Positions 8,311 through 17,330 of a DNA stretch of 64,000 bases are shown piece after piece. The DNA lies in contig CAZOJJ010000008.1 of assembly GCA_964580105.1 (NCBI GenBank), forward strand, positions 1 to 64,000, given 5' to 3'. Origin of the DNA: CAZOJJ01 sp964580105 (lineage in GTDB: Bacteria; Bacteroidota; Rhodothermia; Rhodothermales; Rubricoccaceae). Under the pieces are notes generated by a model. It searched no databases and was not told the DNA's origin. It saw only the letters and a program-made list of their open reading frames with translations. A program made the translations under genes and the position numbers. The first letter of the stretch is position 1, and each line of letters opens with the position of its first letter.

Positions 8311-8799
8311 ATGCCACTCGCTACGCACACCCGTATTCCTTCGCGCCCGTGGCCGACGCTGTGTCTGCTCGCCGGTTTGCTCTGCACCGCTTCGCTGCCC
8401 GCCGCGCAGGTCGACCTGGAGCCCCCGGATGCCCTCACGGCCGGCGACGTCATCGGCGAGGTCGTGACGGCACTGCAGGAGGGCGACTCCGATGCGTTGC
8501 TCCACCGTGCCACGCGCCGCGTCGAGATCGTGCTGCTGGGGCAGAGCGCGCGCTACAGCCGCGGTCAGGCCGCGCTCGTGCTGGCCGATTTCTTCCGCCG
8601 CCACCCCGCGCGCCGCGTGCATCTCGCCGAGCGCGCGGTGGCCGACGAGGGCCGGGCGGCCCTGGGACGGTACTGGCCGGACGACGGCGCCGGCCCCTTC
8701 TCCCTCTACGTCGGCTTCCGCACCGACGGCGCCGACGCGTGGCAGCTCGACGTGATCCGCATCGAGCGGGCGATGTTCCAGCACACCGGCACCCGGTAG
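8311..8799 (+). CDS. Secreted DUF4783 domain protein
   Basis: A 162-residue protein with a signal peptide (LCLLAGLLCTASLPAA, cleavage near residue 30) followed by one DUF4783 domain. Domain hallmarks visible are VVTALQEGDSDALLHRATRR, VEIVLLGQSARYSRGQAALV, LADFFRRHPARRV and the terminal strand QLDVIRIERA. The fold is probably NTF2-like; no enzymatic role is established for the family, which is typical of Bacteroidota. An in-frame GTG at 8296 would add five residues; ATG 8311 gives a cleaner signal peptide. It stands alone between mrp and the large sensor kinase, each with its own promoter element. Confidence 0.82.
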   Translation: MPLATHTRIPSRPWPTLCLLAGLLCTASLPAAQVDLEPPDALTAGDVIGEVVTALQEGDSDALLHRATRRVEIVLLGQSARYSRGQAALVLADFFRRHPARRVHLAERAVADEGRAALGRYWPDDGAGPFSLYVGFRTDGADAWQLDVIRIERAMFQHTGTR

Positions 8800-8819
8800 A
8801 GCGGCCCCGAGCCGGGTGC

Positions 8820-8827
8820 TAGCTTAG
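8820..8827 (+). promoter_or_regulatory. Putative -7 element TAGCTTAG for the large sensor kinase
   Basis: Positioned 27 bases before the GTG start at 8854 in the 54-base gap after the DUF4783 gene. Confidence 0.55.
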
Positions 8828-8853
8828 CGGCGTCCCTCCGGCTCTCGCTCTCC

Positions 8854-11800
8854 GTGCTCAACGCGCGCCTCGTCCGTCGCTTCTTTGCCGTCGCTGCGCT
8901 GCTGGCGCTGACGGTCCCGGTGACGATGGGGATCGAGGCGTGGAGGGTCCACCGCCTCCGGGCCGACCTCGACGCCCGCGCCGAGGCGGCCACCGCCGAG
9001 ACGCGCGAGGCCGTGCAGGAGCGCACGACGGCGCTCCTCACGGCGATGCTGGCAGACGCCGAGCGCCTCGCCACCGATCCACTCGTGCAGCAGGCGCTGG
9101 CCGATTCGCTGGCCCCGGCCCCCACGCGCGACGAAGCCCTGCTGCGCCGCTTCGAGGCGGTGGGGAGCGCACCCCGGATGGCCGCTGAGGCGTACCGGAG
9201 CGACGGTGCGCTCGTGGCCTGGGGCGGCTTTTCGGCCCCGTTCGGTCCGGCGGCGCGGCGCGGCCTGCCCGACACCCTCCGCACCGGCATCGTCCTGGAC
9301 GGCACCGAGCGCCGCATCGTCGTGGCGTGGTGGCCGGTACGCGCGGGCAGCCGGCAGGTGGGGGCCGTCCGGGTGATGCGGGAGGTGCAGGTGTCCGTCC
9401 CCGTCCGCAACCGCTACCTCCAGGACTACGACCTCGCCGACGGCTGGCGGGTGGACCTCGACCTCCCGTTCTCGGTCGCCTTCACCGGGCGCCGCCGGGC
9501 GTTCGCGGGCGACGCCGCCCCGCTGTGGGGGCCCGGCGGTTCGCGCCTCGGGTGGGTGCAGGTGCCGACGCCGAGCGAGGCCTTCCTCGTGGGCCGTTTG
9601 CGCGGGGCGTTTCGGGACGTGACGGCGTTCTGGCTCGTGCTCCTTGCGGGGTGGTTGCTGGCGGGGCTCTGGCTCGTCGTCGAGCGAAGCATGCAGCGGG
9701 CGTTGCGGCGGGGCACGGCCGGCGCGTGGTGGGCAGCGGGCGCCGTCTTCACGGCATGGGCCCTCGGCTGGTGGGCCACGCGCTTCGGCTTCCTCACGAC
9801 CGACGTGCCCACGCGGTGGATCCGCCGGGGCGGCTTCGCCTCCGCGCTCTTCGACCCCACCTACCTCGCGTCGGACGTAGGGGGGGGACTCCTCCGCTCG
9901 GCGGGGGACCTCGTCATTACGGCCGGGTTTGCCGGATTCTTCGCCGTGGCCCTGCTGCGGTTCGCGTTGCTCCGGTCGGCCTCGGCGATGACGCGGCGGC
10001 CGGAGCCCGTCCGCCCCCTCCGGTCGGCGCTCCTGCTCCTGGGCACGGCGGTCCTCTCGGCGGTCGTCGTGGCGGCCCTCACCGTGGGGGTCCGCCGGGC
10101 CGTCCTCGACGCGACGCTCGGGTACTTCAACCGCTCCGGCCCGGTGCCCGAGCCGCTGACGCTCCTCGTCCTGGCAGCCCTCCTCGCTGCCGGGTTCGCC
10201 GCGACGGGCTGCGTCGCAGCGCTGATCATGCTGGTCCGCGTCGCGCTGGGGCGTCGCCAGCGGAGCGGACCGCGCGTGTGGGCGGCGGCGCTGGGGCTGC
10301 TGGCGGCGGCGTTCGTCGCCACCTACGTCGTGACGCCGCTGAGCGACGTGCCGCCGTGGTCGGCCGCGCTGCTCTACCTCGCCGCCGCCGGGGCCGGGGC
10401 CTACTTCCTGCTCGGCCGGCGCGACCGCTGGGCGTGGCCGCTCACGTTCCGGGGGATGCTCGTGTGCGTGCTCGTCCTCGTGCCGTGCACCTACCTCCTC
10501 ATGCTTCGCGCCGCGCGGGAGCGCCGGGACGCGCTGATGGTGGAGGCGGCCGAAGACTTCGCCGGCGGGCAGGACCGCCGTGCCGTTTTCGCCATCGAGC
10601 AGGTGCTCGCCGGTGCCCGCAGCGACGAGCTCCGCCCGGCCCTCCTCGCCGCCGTCGAGGCCGACCGCCTCGGCCGGGCCGTCGCGCTGGACACCGCCGC
10701 CATCGGCGAGCCCACGGCGCAGGACTCCCTCCAGGCCACGCTCGACGGCCTCGTCAGCGACCTCGTCTCGGGCTCGCTCCTGGCCGCGCTCTCGGACTAC
10801 ACCGTCGAGCTTGCTCTGCTCACGCCCGAGGGCGACACCCTCGCCGCCTACACCGACACCCTGCCCGCCGACGAGCGCGGCCCGCGCAACCCGCGCGCGC
10901 GGAAAGACGACCCCCTTGCCTTCGAACGCCTTCGCCAGCGGTACGAGGCGCGCACGGGGGCGGGCTTTACGGTCAACCGCGCTCCCATCGAGCGGCGGCG
11001 CGGCGTCTACCGGTACGCCGGCCTCGGGCCCGTCGAGGCCGACGACGACGACGCACCGCCGGCCGTCTGGGTCTACGCCCGCGCCACGCCGCGCCTCCAG
11101 CGCTACGTCACCGAGACGCCGTTCCCGCTCGTGCTCGTCCCCGCCGGGCTCTTCGGCGAGGTGGACGAGGGGTTCTCGTATGCCGAGTACGACGCCGGCG
11201 TGTTCGTCCGCGGCCGGGGCGAGACGGGCGGCCCGTTTCGCCTCCCGCCCGAGGTGCGCGAGCGGCTGGCTCGCACGGCCGACGCCGTGTGGGTGCGCGA
11301 GGTCGTCGAGGGGGCGCGGTACCGGACGTACTACCGGCGCCTCCCCGCCGAGAAGGGCGAGCGCCTCGACGCCGTGGCCGTCCGCGTCCCGGCCGTGGCC
11401 TACTACGACCACCTCTTCTACCTCCTCCGCATGACGGTGGCCGGCCTCCTGCTCGGGTCCGTGATCTACCTGGCCGGCGTGCCCGTGCGGCGCCGCGCCG
11501 GCCTCCTGCCCGCGCCGAAGAGCCGGTTCCGCGACAAAGTGCTCACGCGATTCCTCATCGTCGGCATCGCCAGCGTGGGGTTGACGGGGGTGATCGGGCG
11601 GCAGGTGGTCGTGGAGCAGAACCGCCAATCCGTGCGGGACCTGCTCCAGCGGCGGCTCCATCTCGCCGAGGCGCAGGTGACCGCCGAGGCCGGGCCGGGC
11701 GTTCCCGTGGCTGCCTCCATCGAGCGGGCGCGGGCCGACCATGCCGCTGCCCAGCTGGCCGTGGACGTGCACGTCTTCCTCGGGCCGCGTCTGGTTTCGA

Positions 11801-13011
11801 CGAGCCGTCCGCAGCTCGTCCGCCAGCGGCTCATCGACGGCCGCCTCCCGGCGGAGGTCTACCGTGCGCTCATGGTCGAAGGCCGCCGCTACGCCTTCAC
11901 CCGCGAACGGATCGGTTCGTTCACCTACACGACCGGCTACAAGGCCATCGGCGACGAGCACGGGCGCACCGTCGGTGTCGTGGCCGTGCCGACGCTGCCG
12001 GAGCAGGCGGCCATCGAGGCCGAGCAGGCGCGGATGATCGCCTACCTCTTCGGCGCGCTGCTGGCGCTGCTCATCGGCATCTTCGTGACGACGGCGCTGC
12101 TGGCAAGCCAGCTCACGCGGCCCTTCCGGAGCCTCCGCGCCGGGCTCCAGGCCGTCGGCGCCGGGCGGATGGAGGAGCCGCTCCCCGTCGAGAGCCGCGA
12201 CGAGATGGGCGAACTCGTCGAGACGTTCAACCGGATGCAGGCGCAGGTCGTCGAGAGCCGCCGCCAGCTCGCCCAGCAGGAGCGCGAGCTGGCCTGGCGC
12301 GAGATGGCCCGCCAGGTGGCCCACGAGATCAAGAACCCGCTCACCCCGATGAAGCTCTCCGTGCAGCACCTCCGCCGCGCCTACCGCGCGCCCGGCGACG
12401 GCGCCACGGCCGAGGAGCGGCGCTTCGCCGGGCTGCTCGACCGGATCACGACCACGCTCATCGAGCAGATCGACGCCCTCGACCGCATCGCCGGGGAGTT
12501 CTCGACGTTCGCGCGGCTGCCCAAACGGAACCCCGAGCGGCTCGACCTTGGGGAGGTCGTCCGCGAGGCCGGCGTCCTGTTCGAGGACGAGGCCCGCGCC
12601 GAGGGGCCGCTCACCGTGGACGTCCGCCTCGACCTCGCCGACGCCCCGCTGCCCGTCGAGGCCGACCACGAGGAGCTCCGCCGCGCGTTCATCAATCTGT
12701 TCAAGAACGCGCTCCAGGCCCTGCCCGACGACGCCGAGGGCGGCCGGCCCCGCCGCATCACCGCGCGGACGTGGCGCGGCGTAGACGGCCACGCCTACGC
12801 CGAGGTCGAAGACACCGGCACGGGCATCCCGCCCGCCGTGCGGCCCAGGATCTTCCAGCCCAACTTCTCGACCAAGAACAGCGGGATGGGCCTCGGCCTC
12901 GCCATCGTGCAGAAGGCCGTCGAGGCCAGCGGCGGGCACATCGACTTCGAGACCGAGGAGGGGGTGGGCACCACGTTCACGCTGCGCTTCCCGCTCGCCG
13001 ACGAGGGCTGA
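8854..13011 (+). CDS. Giant NtrY-like membrane sensor histidine kinase
   Basis: A 1385-residue kinase from GTG 8854. Segments in order: a first membrane helix (about 12-32), an extracytoplasmic region to about 245, about eight membrane helices between 250 and 560, a second extracytoplasmic region (about 565-850), helices near 860 and 900, a third extracytoplasmic loop, a helix at about 1068-1090, HAMP (SQLTRPFRSLRAGLQAVG), the phosphoacceptor VAHEIKNPLTP with His1157, the N-box HEELRRAFINLFKNALQAL and the G-box GMGLGLAIVQKAVEASGGH. The HAMP-HisKA arrangement resembles NtrY. The polytopic core and three external regions are far larger than in NtrY, and no response regulator gene adjoins it. 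Intact; the ligand cannot be inferred. Confidence 0.88.
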   Translation: MLNARLVRRFFAVAALLALTVPVTMGIEAWRVHRLRADLDARAEAATAETREAVQERTTALLTAMLADAERLATDPLVQQALADSLAPAPTRDEALLRRFEAVGSAPRMAAEAYRSDGALVAWGGFSAPFGPAARRGLPDTLRTGIVLDGTERRIVVAWWPVRAGSRQVGAVRVMREVQVSVPVRNRYLQDYDLADGWRVDLDLPFSVAFTGRRRAFAGDAAPLWGPGGSRLGWVQVPTPSEAFLVGRLRGAFRDVTAFWLVLLAGWLLAGLWLVVERSMQRALRRGTAGAWWAAGAVFTAWALGWWATRFGFLTTDVPTRWIRRGGFASALFDPTYLASDVGGGLLRSAGDLVITAGFAGFFAVALLRFALLRSASAMTRRPEPVRPLRSALLLLGTAVLSAVVVAALTVGVRRAVLDATLGYFNRSGPVPEPLTLLVLAALLAAGFAATGCVAALIMLVRVALGRRQRSGPRVWAAALGLLAAAFVATYVVTPLSDVPPWSAALLYLAAAGAGAYFLLGRRDRWAWPLTFRGMLVCVLVLVPCTYLLMLRAARERRDALMVEAAEDFAGGQDRRAVFAIEQVLAGARSDELRPALLAAVEADRLGRAVALDTAAIGEPTAQDSLQATLDGLVSDLVSGSLLAALSDYTVELALLTPEGDTLAAYTDTLPADERGPRNPRARKDDPLAFERLRQRYEARTGAGFTVNRAPIERRRGVYRYAGLGPVEADDDDAPPAVWVYARATPRLQRYVTETPFPLVLVPAGLFGEVDEGFSYAEYDAGVFVRGRGETGGPFRLPPEVRERLARTADAVWVREVVEGARYRTYYRRLPAEKGERLDAVAVRVPAVAYYDHLFYLLRMTVAGLLLGSVIYLAGVPVRRRAGLLPAPKSRFRDKVLTRFLIVGIASVGLTGVIGRQVVVEQNRQSVRDLLQRRLHLAEAQVTAEAGPGVPVAASIERARADHAAAQLAVDVHVFLGPRLVSTSRPQLVRQRLIDGRLPAEVYRALMVEGRRYAFTRERIGSFTYTTGYKAIGDEHGRTVGVVAVPTLPEQAAIEAEQARMIAYLFGALLALLIGIFVTTALLASQLTRPFRSLRAGLQAVGAGRMEEPLPVESRDEMGELVETFNRMQAQVVESRRQLAQQERELAWREMARQVAHEIKNPLTPMKLSVQHLRRAYRAPGDGATAEERRFAGLLDRITTTLIEQIDALDRIAGEFSTFARLPKRNPERLDLGEVVREAGVLFEDEARAEGPLTVDVRLDLADAPLPVEADHEELRRAFINLFKNALQALPDDAEGGRPRRITARTWRGVDGHAYAEVEDTGTGIPPAVRPRIFQPNFSTKNSGMGLGLAIVQKAVEASGGHIDFETEEGVGTTFTLRFPLADEG

Positions 13012-13117
13012 CCCGCCCGAAGCGGCTGGAGATCTTCACCGTGCTGATGCAGCTCGCCCCGACCTTCTGGCGGCGGTGAGCCCGCCCGCCCCTTGCATCT
13101 TCAACCGCGCCCGTGCG

Positions 13118-13125
13118 TAGGTTGC
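13118..13125 (+). promoter_or_regulatory. Putative -7 element TAGGTTGC for the nfeD pair
   Basis: Lies 31 bases before ATG 13149. An open-frame start at 13113 would precede the element, which supports the ATG. Confidence 0.58.
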
Positions 13126-13148
13126 CCGCAGACGCACCCGGTATCTCC

Positions 13149-14528
13149 ATGGTGGCCTCCTTCCGCTTCCTCCTGGCCTTCGTGCTCGCCCTCCCGCTCG
13201 CCGGGGCGGCGCAGGACGGCGGGGCGCGCCTGGCCCTGCCCGACCTCGGCGACGGGCCGGTCTACCGCGTCCCCATCGAGGGCATGATCGACAACGCCCT
13301 CGCTCGCTACGTGGGCCGCGCCCTCGCCGACGCCGAGGCCGGCGGGGCTTCGGTCGTCGTCTTCCACGTCAACACCTTCGGGGGGCTCGTGGATGCGGCC
13401 GACCAGATCCGCACGACGATCCTTGACGCGCCGATGCCGACCGTCGCCTACGTGGACAAGAACGCGGCGAGTGCGGGCGCGCTCATCTCCTACGCCGCCG
13501 ACCGCATCGTGATGGCCCCCGGCGGCTCCATCGGCGCGGCGACGGCCGTAGACGCGACGGGCACCTACGCCAGCGAGAAGGTGCAGAGCTACATGCGCAG
13601 CCTCATGCGCGCCACCGCCGAGGCCAACGGCCGCGACCCCCGTATTGCCGAGGCGATGGTGGACGAGAAGCTGGCCATCCCGGGTGTGGTCGAGGCCGGT
13701 CAACTCCTCTCGCTCTCGCCCTCCGAGGCCGTCCGCCTCGGCGTCGCCGACGGCGTGGCGCCGACGATGGACGCGCTCCTGGCCGACCTCGGCGCGGCCG
13801 ACCGGACGCTCGTGGCGCACCACGCCTCGGCCGCCGAGCGCGTGCTCCGCTTCCTCGGCTCGCCCGTCGTCGCGTCCATCCTCATGCTGATGATGATGGG
13901 CGGGCTCTACTTCGAGCTGCAGACGCCGGGCGTCGGCTTCCCGGGGATCATGGCGTTCCTCGGCGCGGCGCTGTTCTTCGCGCCGCATTACATGCTCGGA
14001 CTCGTCCAGAGCTGGGAGATCCTGCTGTTCCTGGTGGGCGTCGGGCTGCTCGCTTTCGAGATCTTCGTCACGCCGGGGTTCGGCGTGGCGGGCGTGGCAG
14101 GGCTGCTGTGCATCATCGGTGCGCTCTTCGCGGCCCTCCTCCCCAACGTCGGCCTCGACTTCCCCTCGGGCCTTCAGCTCGCTCGTGCGGCGATGACGCT
14201 GGGGACCACGTTCGTGCTCCTGATCGCGCTGGCCGTCTCACTCGGGCGCTTCCTCCCGCAGTCGGAGCGGTTCAACCGGCTCGTGCTCGCGCCGGACCTT
14301 TCCAGCGCCGCCGGCTACACCGCGGCCGACACCGACGAGACGTTGCTGGGCCGGGCGGGCACGGCGCTCACGCCGCTCCGCCCGTCCGGCACGGCCGAGA
14401 TCGCCGGCCGCCGCGTGGACGTGGTGGCCGAGGGCACGTTCATCCCGGCCGGCACGGCGGTCGAGGTCATCCGCGTGCGCGGCAGCCGCGTCGAGGTCCG
14501 TGCCGTGTCCGAGCCCACCGTCGCCTGA
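13149..14528 (+). CDS. Long NfeD-type membrane serine protease
   Basis: A 459-residue protein. A signal peptide (residues 1-21, ending AGAAQ) precedes a ClpP-like protease domain with the nucleophile motif NAASAGALISYAAD, Ser108, and GGSIGAATAVDATG. Four to five membrane helices occupy about 235-380 (for example SILMLMMMGGLYFELQTPGVG), and a C-terminal NfeD OB-fold follows (RAGTALTPLRPSGTAEI to the end). In the characterised archaeal homologue this enzyme cleaves the C-terminus of a stomatin partner. Here the next gene is a short NfeD protein only four bases away, but no stomatin/SPFH gene is present. Membrane quality control is a family-based inference. Confidence 0.9.
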   Translation: MVASFRFLLAFVLALPLAGAAQDGGARLALPDLGDGPVYRVPIEGMIDNALARYVGRALADAEAGGASVVVFHVNTFGGLVDAADQIRTTILDAPMPTVAYVDKNAASAGALISYAADRIVMAPGGSIGAATAVDATGTYASEKVQSYMRSLMRATAEANGRDPRIAEAMVDEKLAIPGVVEAGQLLSLSPSEAVRLGVADGVAPTMDALLADLGAADRTLVAHHASAAERVLRFLGSPVVASILMLMMMGGLYFELQTPGVGFPGIMAFLGAALFFAPHYMLGLVQSWEILLFLVGVGLLAFEIFVTPGFGVAGVAGLLCIIGALFAALLPNVGLDFPSGLQLARAAMTLGTTFVLLIALAVSLGRFLPQSERFNRLVLAPDLSSAAGYTAADTDETLLGRAGTALTPLRPSGTAEIAGRRVDVVAEGTFIPAGTAVEVIRVRGSRVEVRAVSEPTVA

Positions 14529-14532
14529 GGCC

Positions 14533-15042
14533 GTGTCGCTGCTGATCCCCATCGCCCTCATCGTGATCGGCCTGGCGCTGATCGTGGCCGAGGTGTACCT
14601 CGTGCCCGGCCTCAACGTGGTCGGCGTCATCGGCGTGCTGGCGGCGGGCGTGGGCGTGGTCTACGCCTTCGTGGACCTCGGGCCGCTGGGCGGGCTCCTC
14701 TCGCTCGTCGGGGCCGTCGCGGGCGGCGCGCTCGTGTTCACCTACCTCTGGCGCTCGGGCGCGTGGGACCGCTTCGTGCTCGCCGACGACCTTCGCCGCG
14801 ACCCGCTGGCCGATTCGGCCGAGCAGGAGACGCGCGCCCGGCTCATCGGCCGCTCGGGGACGGCACTGACGCCGCTGCGCCCGACGGGCGTGGTCGAGAT
14901 CGACGGCGAGCGGGTGGAGGTGGTGACCGAGGGGGCGTTCGTCTCCGCCGGCAGCCGCGTCCGCGTCGTGGCGATGGACCGCCGCCGCTACTTCGTCCGC
15001 CTCGCCGACGAGGTGGAGCAGGTGGGAGACCGGGGTGGCTGA
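14533..15042 (+). CDS. Short NfeD family protein
   Basis: A 169-residue protein with two or three membrane helices (LLIPIALIVIGLALIVAEVY, then VVGVIGVLAAGVGVVYAFV and LLSLVGAVAGGALVFTYLW) and a C-terminal OB-fold with RSGTALTPLRPTGVVEIDGE and EGAFVSAGSRVRVV, closely parallel to the tail of the long NfeD encoded just upstream. GTG 14533 is four bases after the upstream stop, which implies one transcript. The protease domain is absent, so this is probably an accessory or regulatory partner. Confidence 0.9.
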   Translation: MSLLIPIALIVIGLALIVAEVYLVPGLNVVGVIGVLAAGVGVVYAFVDLGPLGGLLSLVGAVAGGALVFTYLWRSGAWDRFVLADDLRRDPLADSAEQETRARLIGRSGTALTPLRPTGVVEIDGERVEVVTEGAFVSAGSRVRVVAMDRRRYFVRLADEVEQVGDRGG

Positions 15043-15055
15043 GCCAGGCCGTGCG

Positions 15056-15063
15056 TAGCTTGG
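15056..15063 (+). promoter_or_regulatory. Putative -7 element TAGCTTGG for the TonB-C lipoprotein gene
   Basis: Same eight bases as before prmA, 30 bases ahead of ATG 15093 and 13 bases after the short nfeD stop. Confidence 0.6.
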
Positions 15064-15092
15064 GGCGACCCGCTCGTCTCGCCCCGCCTCCG

Positions 15093-15743
15093 ATGCGCCG
15101 CTCCGTCCTGCTGCCGTTCGTCCTCTGCCTCCTTCTGTCTGCCTGCGCGGGCGAACCCGACCTCGGCCCGCCCGAGGGCTGGACCGGCGAGGGCGCCGAT
15201 CGCTGGTGGATGGAAGGAACCGACACCGCGACCGCCTTCCGCGACCTGGAGACGCTCGAAGCGATGGGCGTGACGGTCTACGAGGACGTGGACCTCGGCG
15301 CGAGCGTCCAGAACCGGATGATCGAGCTGTACCGGACGAACCCGGCGCTCGTGGATTCGCTCTTCGCCGTCCACGGCCTGCCGGTGGTCCGGGAAGGCGC
15401 GGCCGACGCAGGGGACCGCACGGCGCGGCGCGAGCAGATGGTCACGGCCATCAACCGCGAACTCGCCCGGTACTACCGCCAGCCGCTCGTCAAGACGCAG
15501 GCCCAGACCGTCTACCCCGACAGCCTCCGCGAGGCCGGCGTCGGCGGGCAGGTCGTCCTTCAGGTCTACGTGGACGACCAGGGCGCCCCGCTCGCCGTCG
15601 AGAAGGTCGAGGGGGCCCACCCCACGCTCGATGCACTCACGATGCAGATGGCCACGCAGACGCGATGGACGCGCCCGTGGGTCATCACCGATGGGCAGGA
15701 GCGCTACGTTCCGGGCTGGACGCGCCTCAAGCTCACCTACTAG
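15093..15743 (+). CDS. TonB C-terminal domain lipoprotein
   Basis: A 216-residue protein with a lipoprotein signal (LLPFVLCLLLSAC, Cys near residue 17). The first half is helical and of no family I recognise. Residues about 135-216 form a TonB C-terminal-like domain: YPDSLREAGVGGQVVLQVYV, DDQGAPLAVEKVEGAHPTLD, and a final strand GWTRLKLTY. Bona fide TonB has an N-terminal membrane anchor and a proline-rich spanner; both are missing and lipidation replaces the anchor, so energy transduction to TonB-dependent receptors is doubtful. Its stop is one base before the next gene's GTG, so the pair is probably cotranscribed. Confidence 0.82.
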   Translation: MRRSVLLPFVLCLLLSACAGEPDLGPPEGWTGEGADRWWMEGTDTATAFRDLETLEAMGVTVYEDVDLGASVQNRMIELYRTNPALVDSLFAVHGLPVVREGAADAGDRTARREQMVTAINRELARYYRQPLVKTQAQTVYPDSLREAGVGGQVVLQVYVDDQGAPLAVEKVEGAHPTLDALTMQMATQTRWTRPWVITDGQERYVPGWTRLKLTY

Positions 15744-15744
15744 C

Positions 15745-16860
15745 GTGCCCGCCCGGACGGCCTGGGGCGCGGCGACGCTCGCCGTCGTCGCCCTCGCCCT
15801 TTATCTCTACGGCGGCATCGACTACCTCGGCGAGTACGCCGGGGCGGACCTGCGGCACTACCGGGCGATGGCCGAGGCGGCGCCCGGCCTGGCCGACGAC
15901 CGCCCCCGGCCCTTCGCCTACCGCATCGGGGCGCCGTGGCTGGCGGGCGTGACGCCGCTGCCCGACCCGCTCGCCTTCCGGCTGTGGACCGTCCTGGCCT
16001 CGCTCACGCTCGCCGGCGCGCTCTACGCCTACCTCCTCCGGCTCGTCCGCCCCCGCACGGCCGCCCTCACGACGGTCCTCTTCGCGCTCAACCCGTACCT
16101 CTTCGGGTTCAACGCCTTCGACTACTTCCAGCTCGGCGACGTGCTCGCCCATCTCGTCGTGCTCGGCAGCTTCTGGTTGCTGGAGGAGCGGAGATGGGCG
16201 GCGCTGGCGCTCGTGCTCGGCCTCGGCGTGTGCGTCCGCGAGGCCGCCGTGCTCGTCGTGCCGGTGGCGTTCGTGTGGGCGGCGCAGCAGGGGGCCCTCC
16301 GGCGCGACGGCCCGGCGCTGGCCGGCATCGCGGTGCTCGCGGTCGGGGCGTTCGTCGGCCTCCGGCTCGTGGTGGAGGCCCGCGGTGGCTACGGGCTCGT
16401 CGAGGCGCTGCTCGAGGAGGGCCGCAAGGCTTCCCGGCCGGCGACGTGGTTTCGGCTCCTCGTCAACGCCTGGGCGCCGCTGAGCCTGCTTCCGCTCGTG
16501 TTCCTCGGGACGGCCCGCGACTTCCTCCGCGAACGGCTCCACCTCGTCGCGCTGTTCGGGTGCGTGCTCGTGAGCGCCTTCTTCGGGCACGACCAGGAGC
16601 GGCTGATGCAGCCGGCGTTCGCCGCCGTGTACCCGCTGATGGCCGTGCTGATCGACCGACACCTGCGGACGCTCTGGGTGGAGGGGGTGCTGCTGGGCGC
16701 GGGCGTGCTGACGAGCCTCCACCACGTCACCGCCCGGTTCCCGCTGCCGGATCGTACGACGACGGCCGCGCTGCACCTCGCGGCCCTCGCCCTCGTGACG
16801 CTGGCGGCGCTGGCCGTGCGGATGGGTGAGGGGAGGGCGGGCGCCCTAGAGGCAGGCTAG
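15745..16860 (+). CDS. Polytopic membrane protein, possibly GT-C-like
   Basis: A 371-residue hydrophobic protein with about nine or ten membrane helices starting at GTG 15745. After the first helix a conserved-looking loop reads YAGADLRHYRAMAEAAPG, then RPFAYRIGAPWLAG; later FALNPYLFGFNAFDYFQLGD and a CVREAAVLVVPVAF helix. An acidic/aromatic loop after the first helix is seen in GT-C glycosyltransferases, but I cannot assign a family. The stop codon overlaps the stop of the convergent RuvC-like gene within the same CTAG. It starts one base after the lipoprotein stop. Confidence 0.75.
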   Translation: MPARTAWGAATLAVVALALYLYGGIDYLGEYAGADLRHYRAMAEAAPGLADDRPRPFAYRIGAPWLAGVTPLPDPLAFRLWTVLASLTLAGALYAYLLRLVRPRTAALTTVLFALNPYLFGFNAFDYFQLGDVLAHLVVLGSFWLLEERRWAALALVLGLGVCVREAAVLVVPVAFVWAAQQGALRRDGPALAGIAVLAVGAFVGLRLVVEARGGYGLVEALLEEGRKASRPATWFRLLVNAWAPLSLLPLVFLGTARDFLRERLHLVALFGCVLVSAFFGHDQERLMQPAFAAVYPLMAVLIDRHLRTLWVEGVLLGAGVLTSLHHVTARFPLPDRTTTAALHLAALALVTLAALAVRMGEGRAGALEAG

Positions 16861-17330
16861 GGGACGAACGGAGGCGGCGCGCTCAGCCAGCCGGCGTCCA
16901 GCACGCCCCAGAGACCGGCCCCGATGGCCTCGGCGGTGTCGTGGCGGAGCGGGCCCTTCGGCTTCGCCGCCCCGCTCCACGCAATGACGGCCCGCGCGAG
17001 CCCGTCGGCTGCCTCTTTGGCCCGGGCGCCGCTGCGCTGCTCGCGGGCGAGCAGGAGGGTTCGTCGCCACGTGGGTGCGTCCACCACCCGAACGGTCAGC
17101 CCGTGGCGCTCGGCCTCCTGCTGCCACACCAGCGCCAGGTCGCCGCCTCCTTCGAGGACGAGCCGCTCCAGCGAGGCGTGCTCGTTCAGCAGCGACGCCG
17201 CGCCGCGTCTCAGCCGGGCGCGGGCGCCGAAGTTCTGCGAGCGGTACGCGAGCAGCCGCCCGTGGCGGCCGTAGAAGGCGAGGCCGGTGCGGAGCCCGAG
17301 GTCGACGGCGAGCAGCGCGGCGCCGGTCAC
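16857..17330 (-). CDS. RuvC/RNase H-fold protein of unknown role
   Basis: A 157-residue protein. An N-terminal LLAVDLGLRTGLAFYG strand-turn with Asp10, an internal LERLVLEGGGDLALVWQQE with an acidic residue at the strand end, and a late HDTAEAIGAGLWGVL with Asp and Glu in a helix match the spacing of RuvC-type nucleases. No sequence-specific match to RuvC itself is claimed, and it is shorter at the C-terminus. GTG 17330 overlaps the stop of the muramidase gene (GTGA), so it is translated after it from the same transcript. Whether it cuts Holliday junctions or acts elsewhere is unknown. Confidence 0.7.
   Translation of the reverse strand: MTGAALLAVDLGLRTGLAFYGRHGRLLAYRSQNFGARARLRRGAASLLNEHASLERLVLEGGGDLALVWQQEAERHGLTVRVVDAPTWRRTLLLAREQRSGARAKEAADGLARAVIAWSGAAKPKGPLRHDTAEAIGAGLWGVLDAGWLSAPPPFVP

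Noticed and set aside
8824..12939. A 1371-codon open frame on the minus strand opposite the large sensor kinase
   Set aside because: It is a by-product of GC-rich codon use: composition is low-complexity, it lacks motifs, and the plus strand encodes a clear histidine kinase. The same applies to the long minus frame 31567-33945 opposite pcrA.
13012..13079. A short protein-like tail (RLEIFTVLMQLAPTFWRR) after the sensor kinase stop
   Set aside because: It reads like a C-terminus but has no start or upstream coding part of its own, so it is not reported as a gene; it may be a chance frame or a very short relic.
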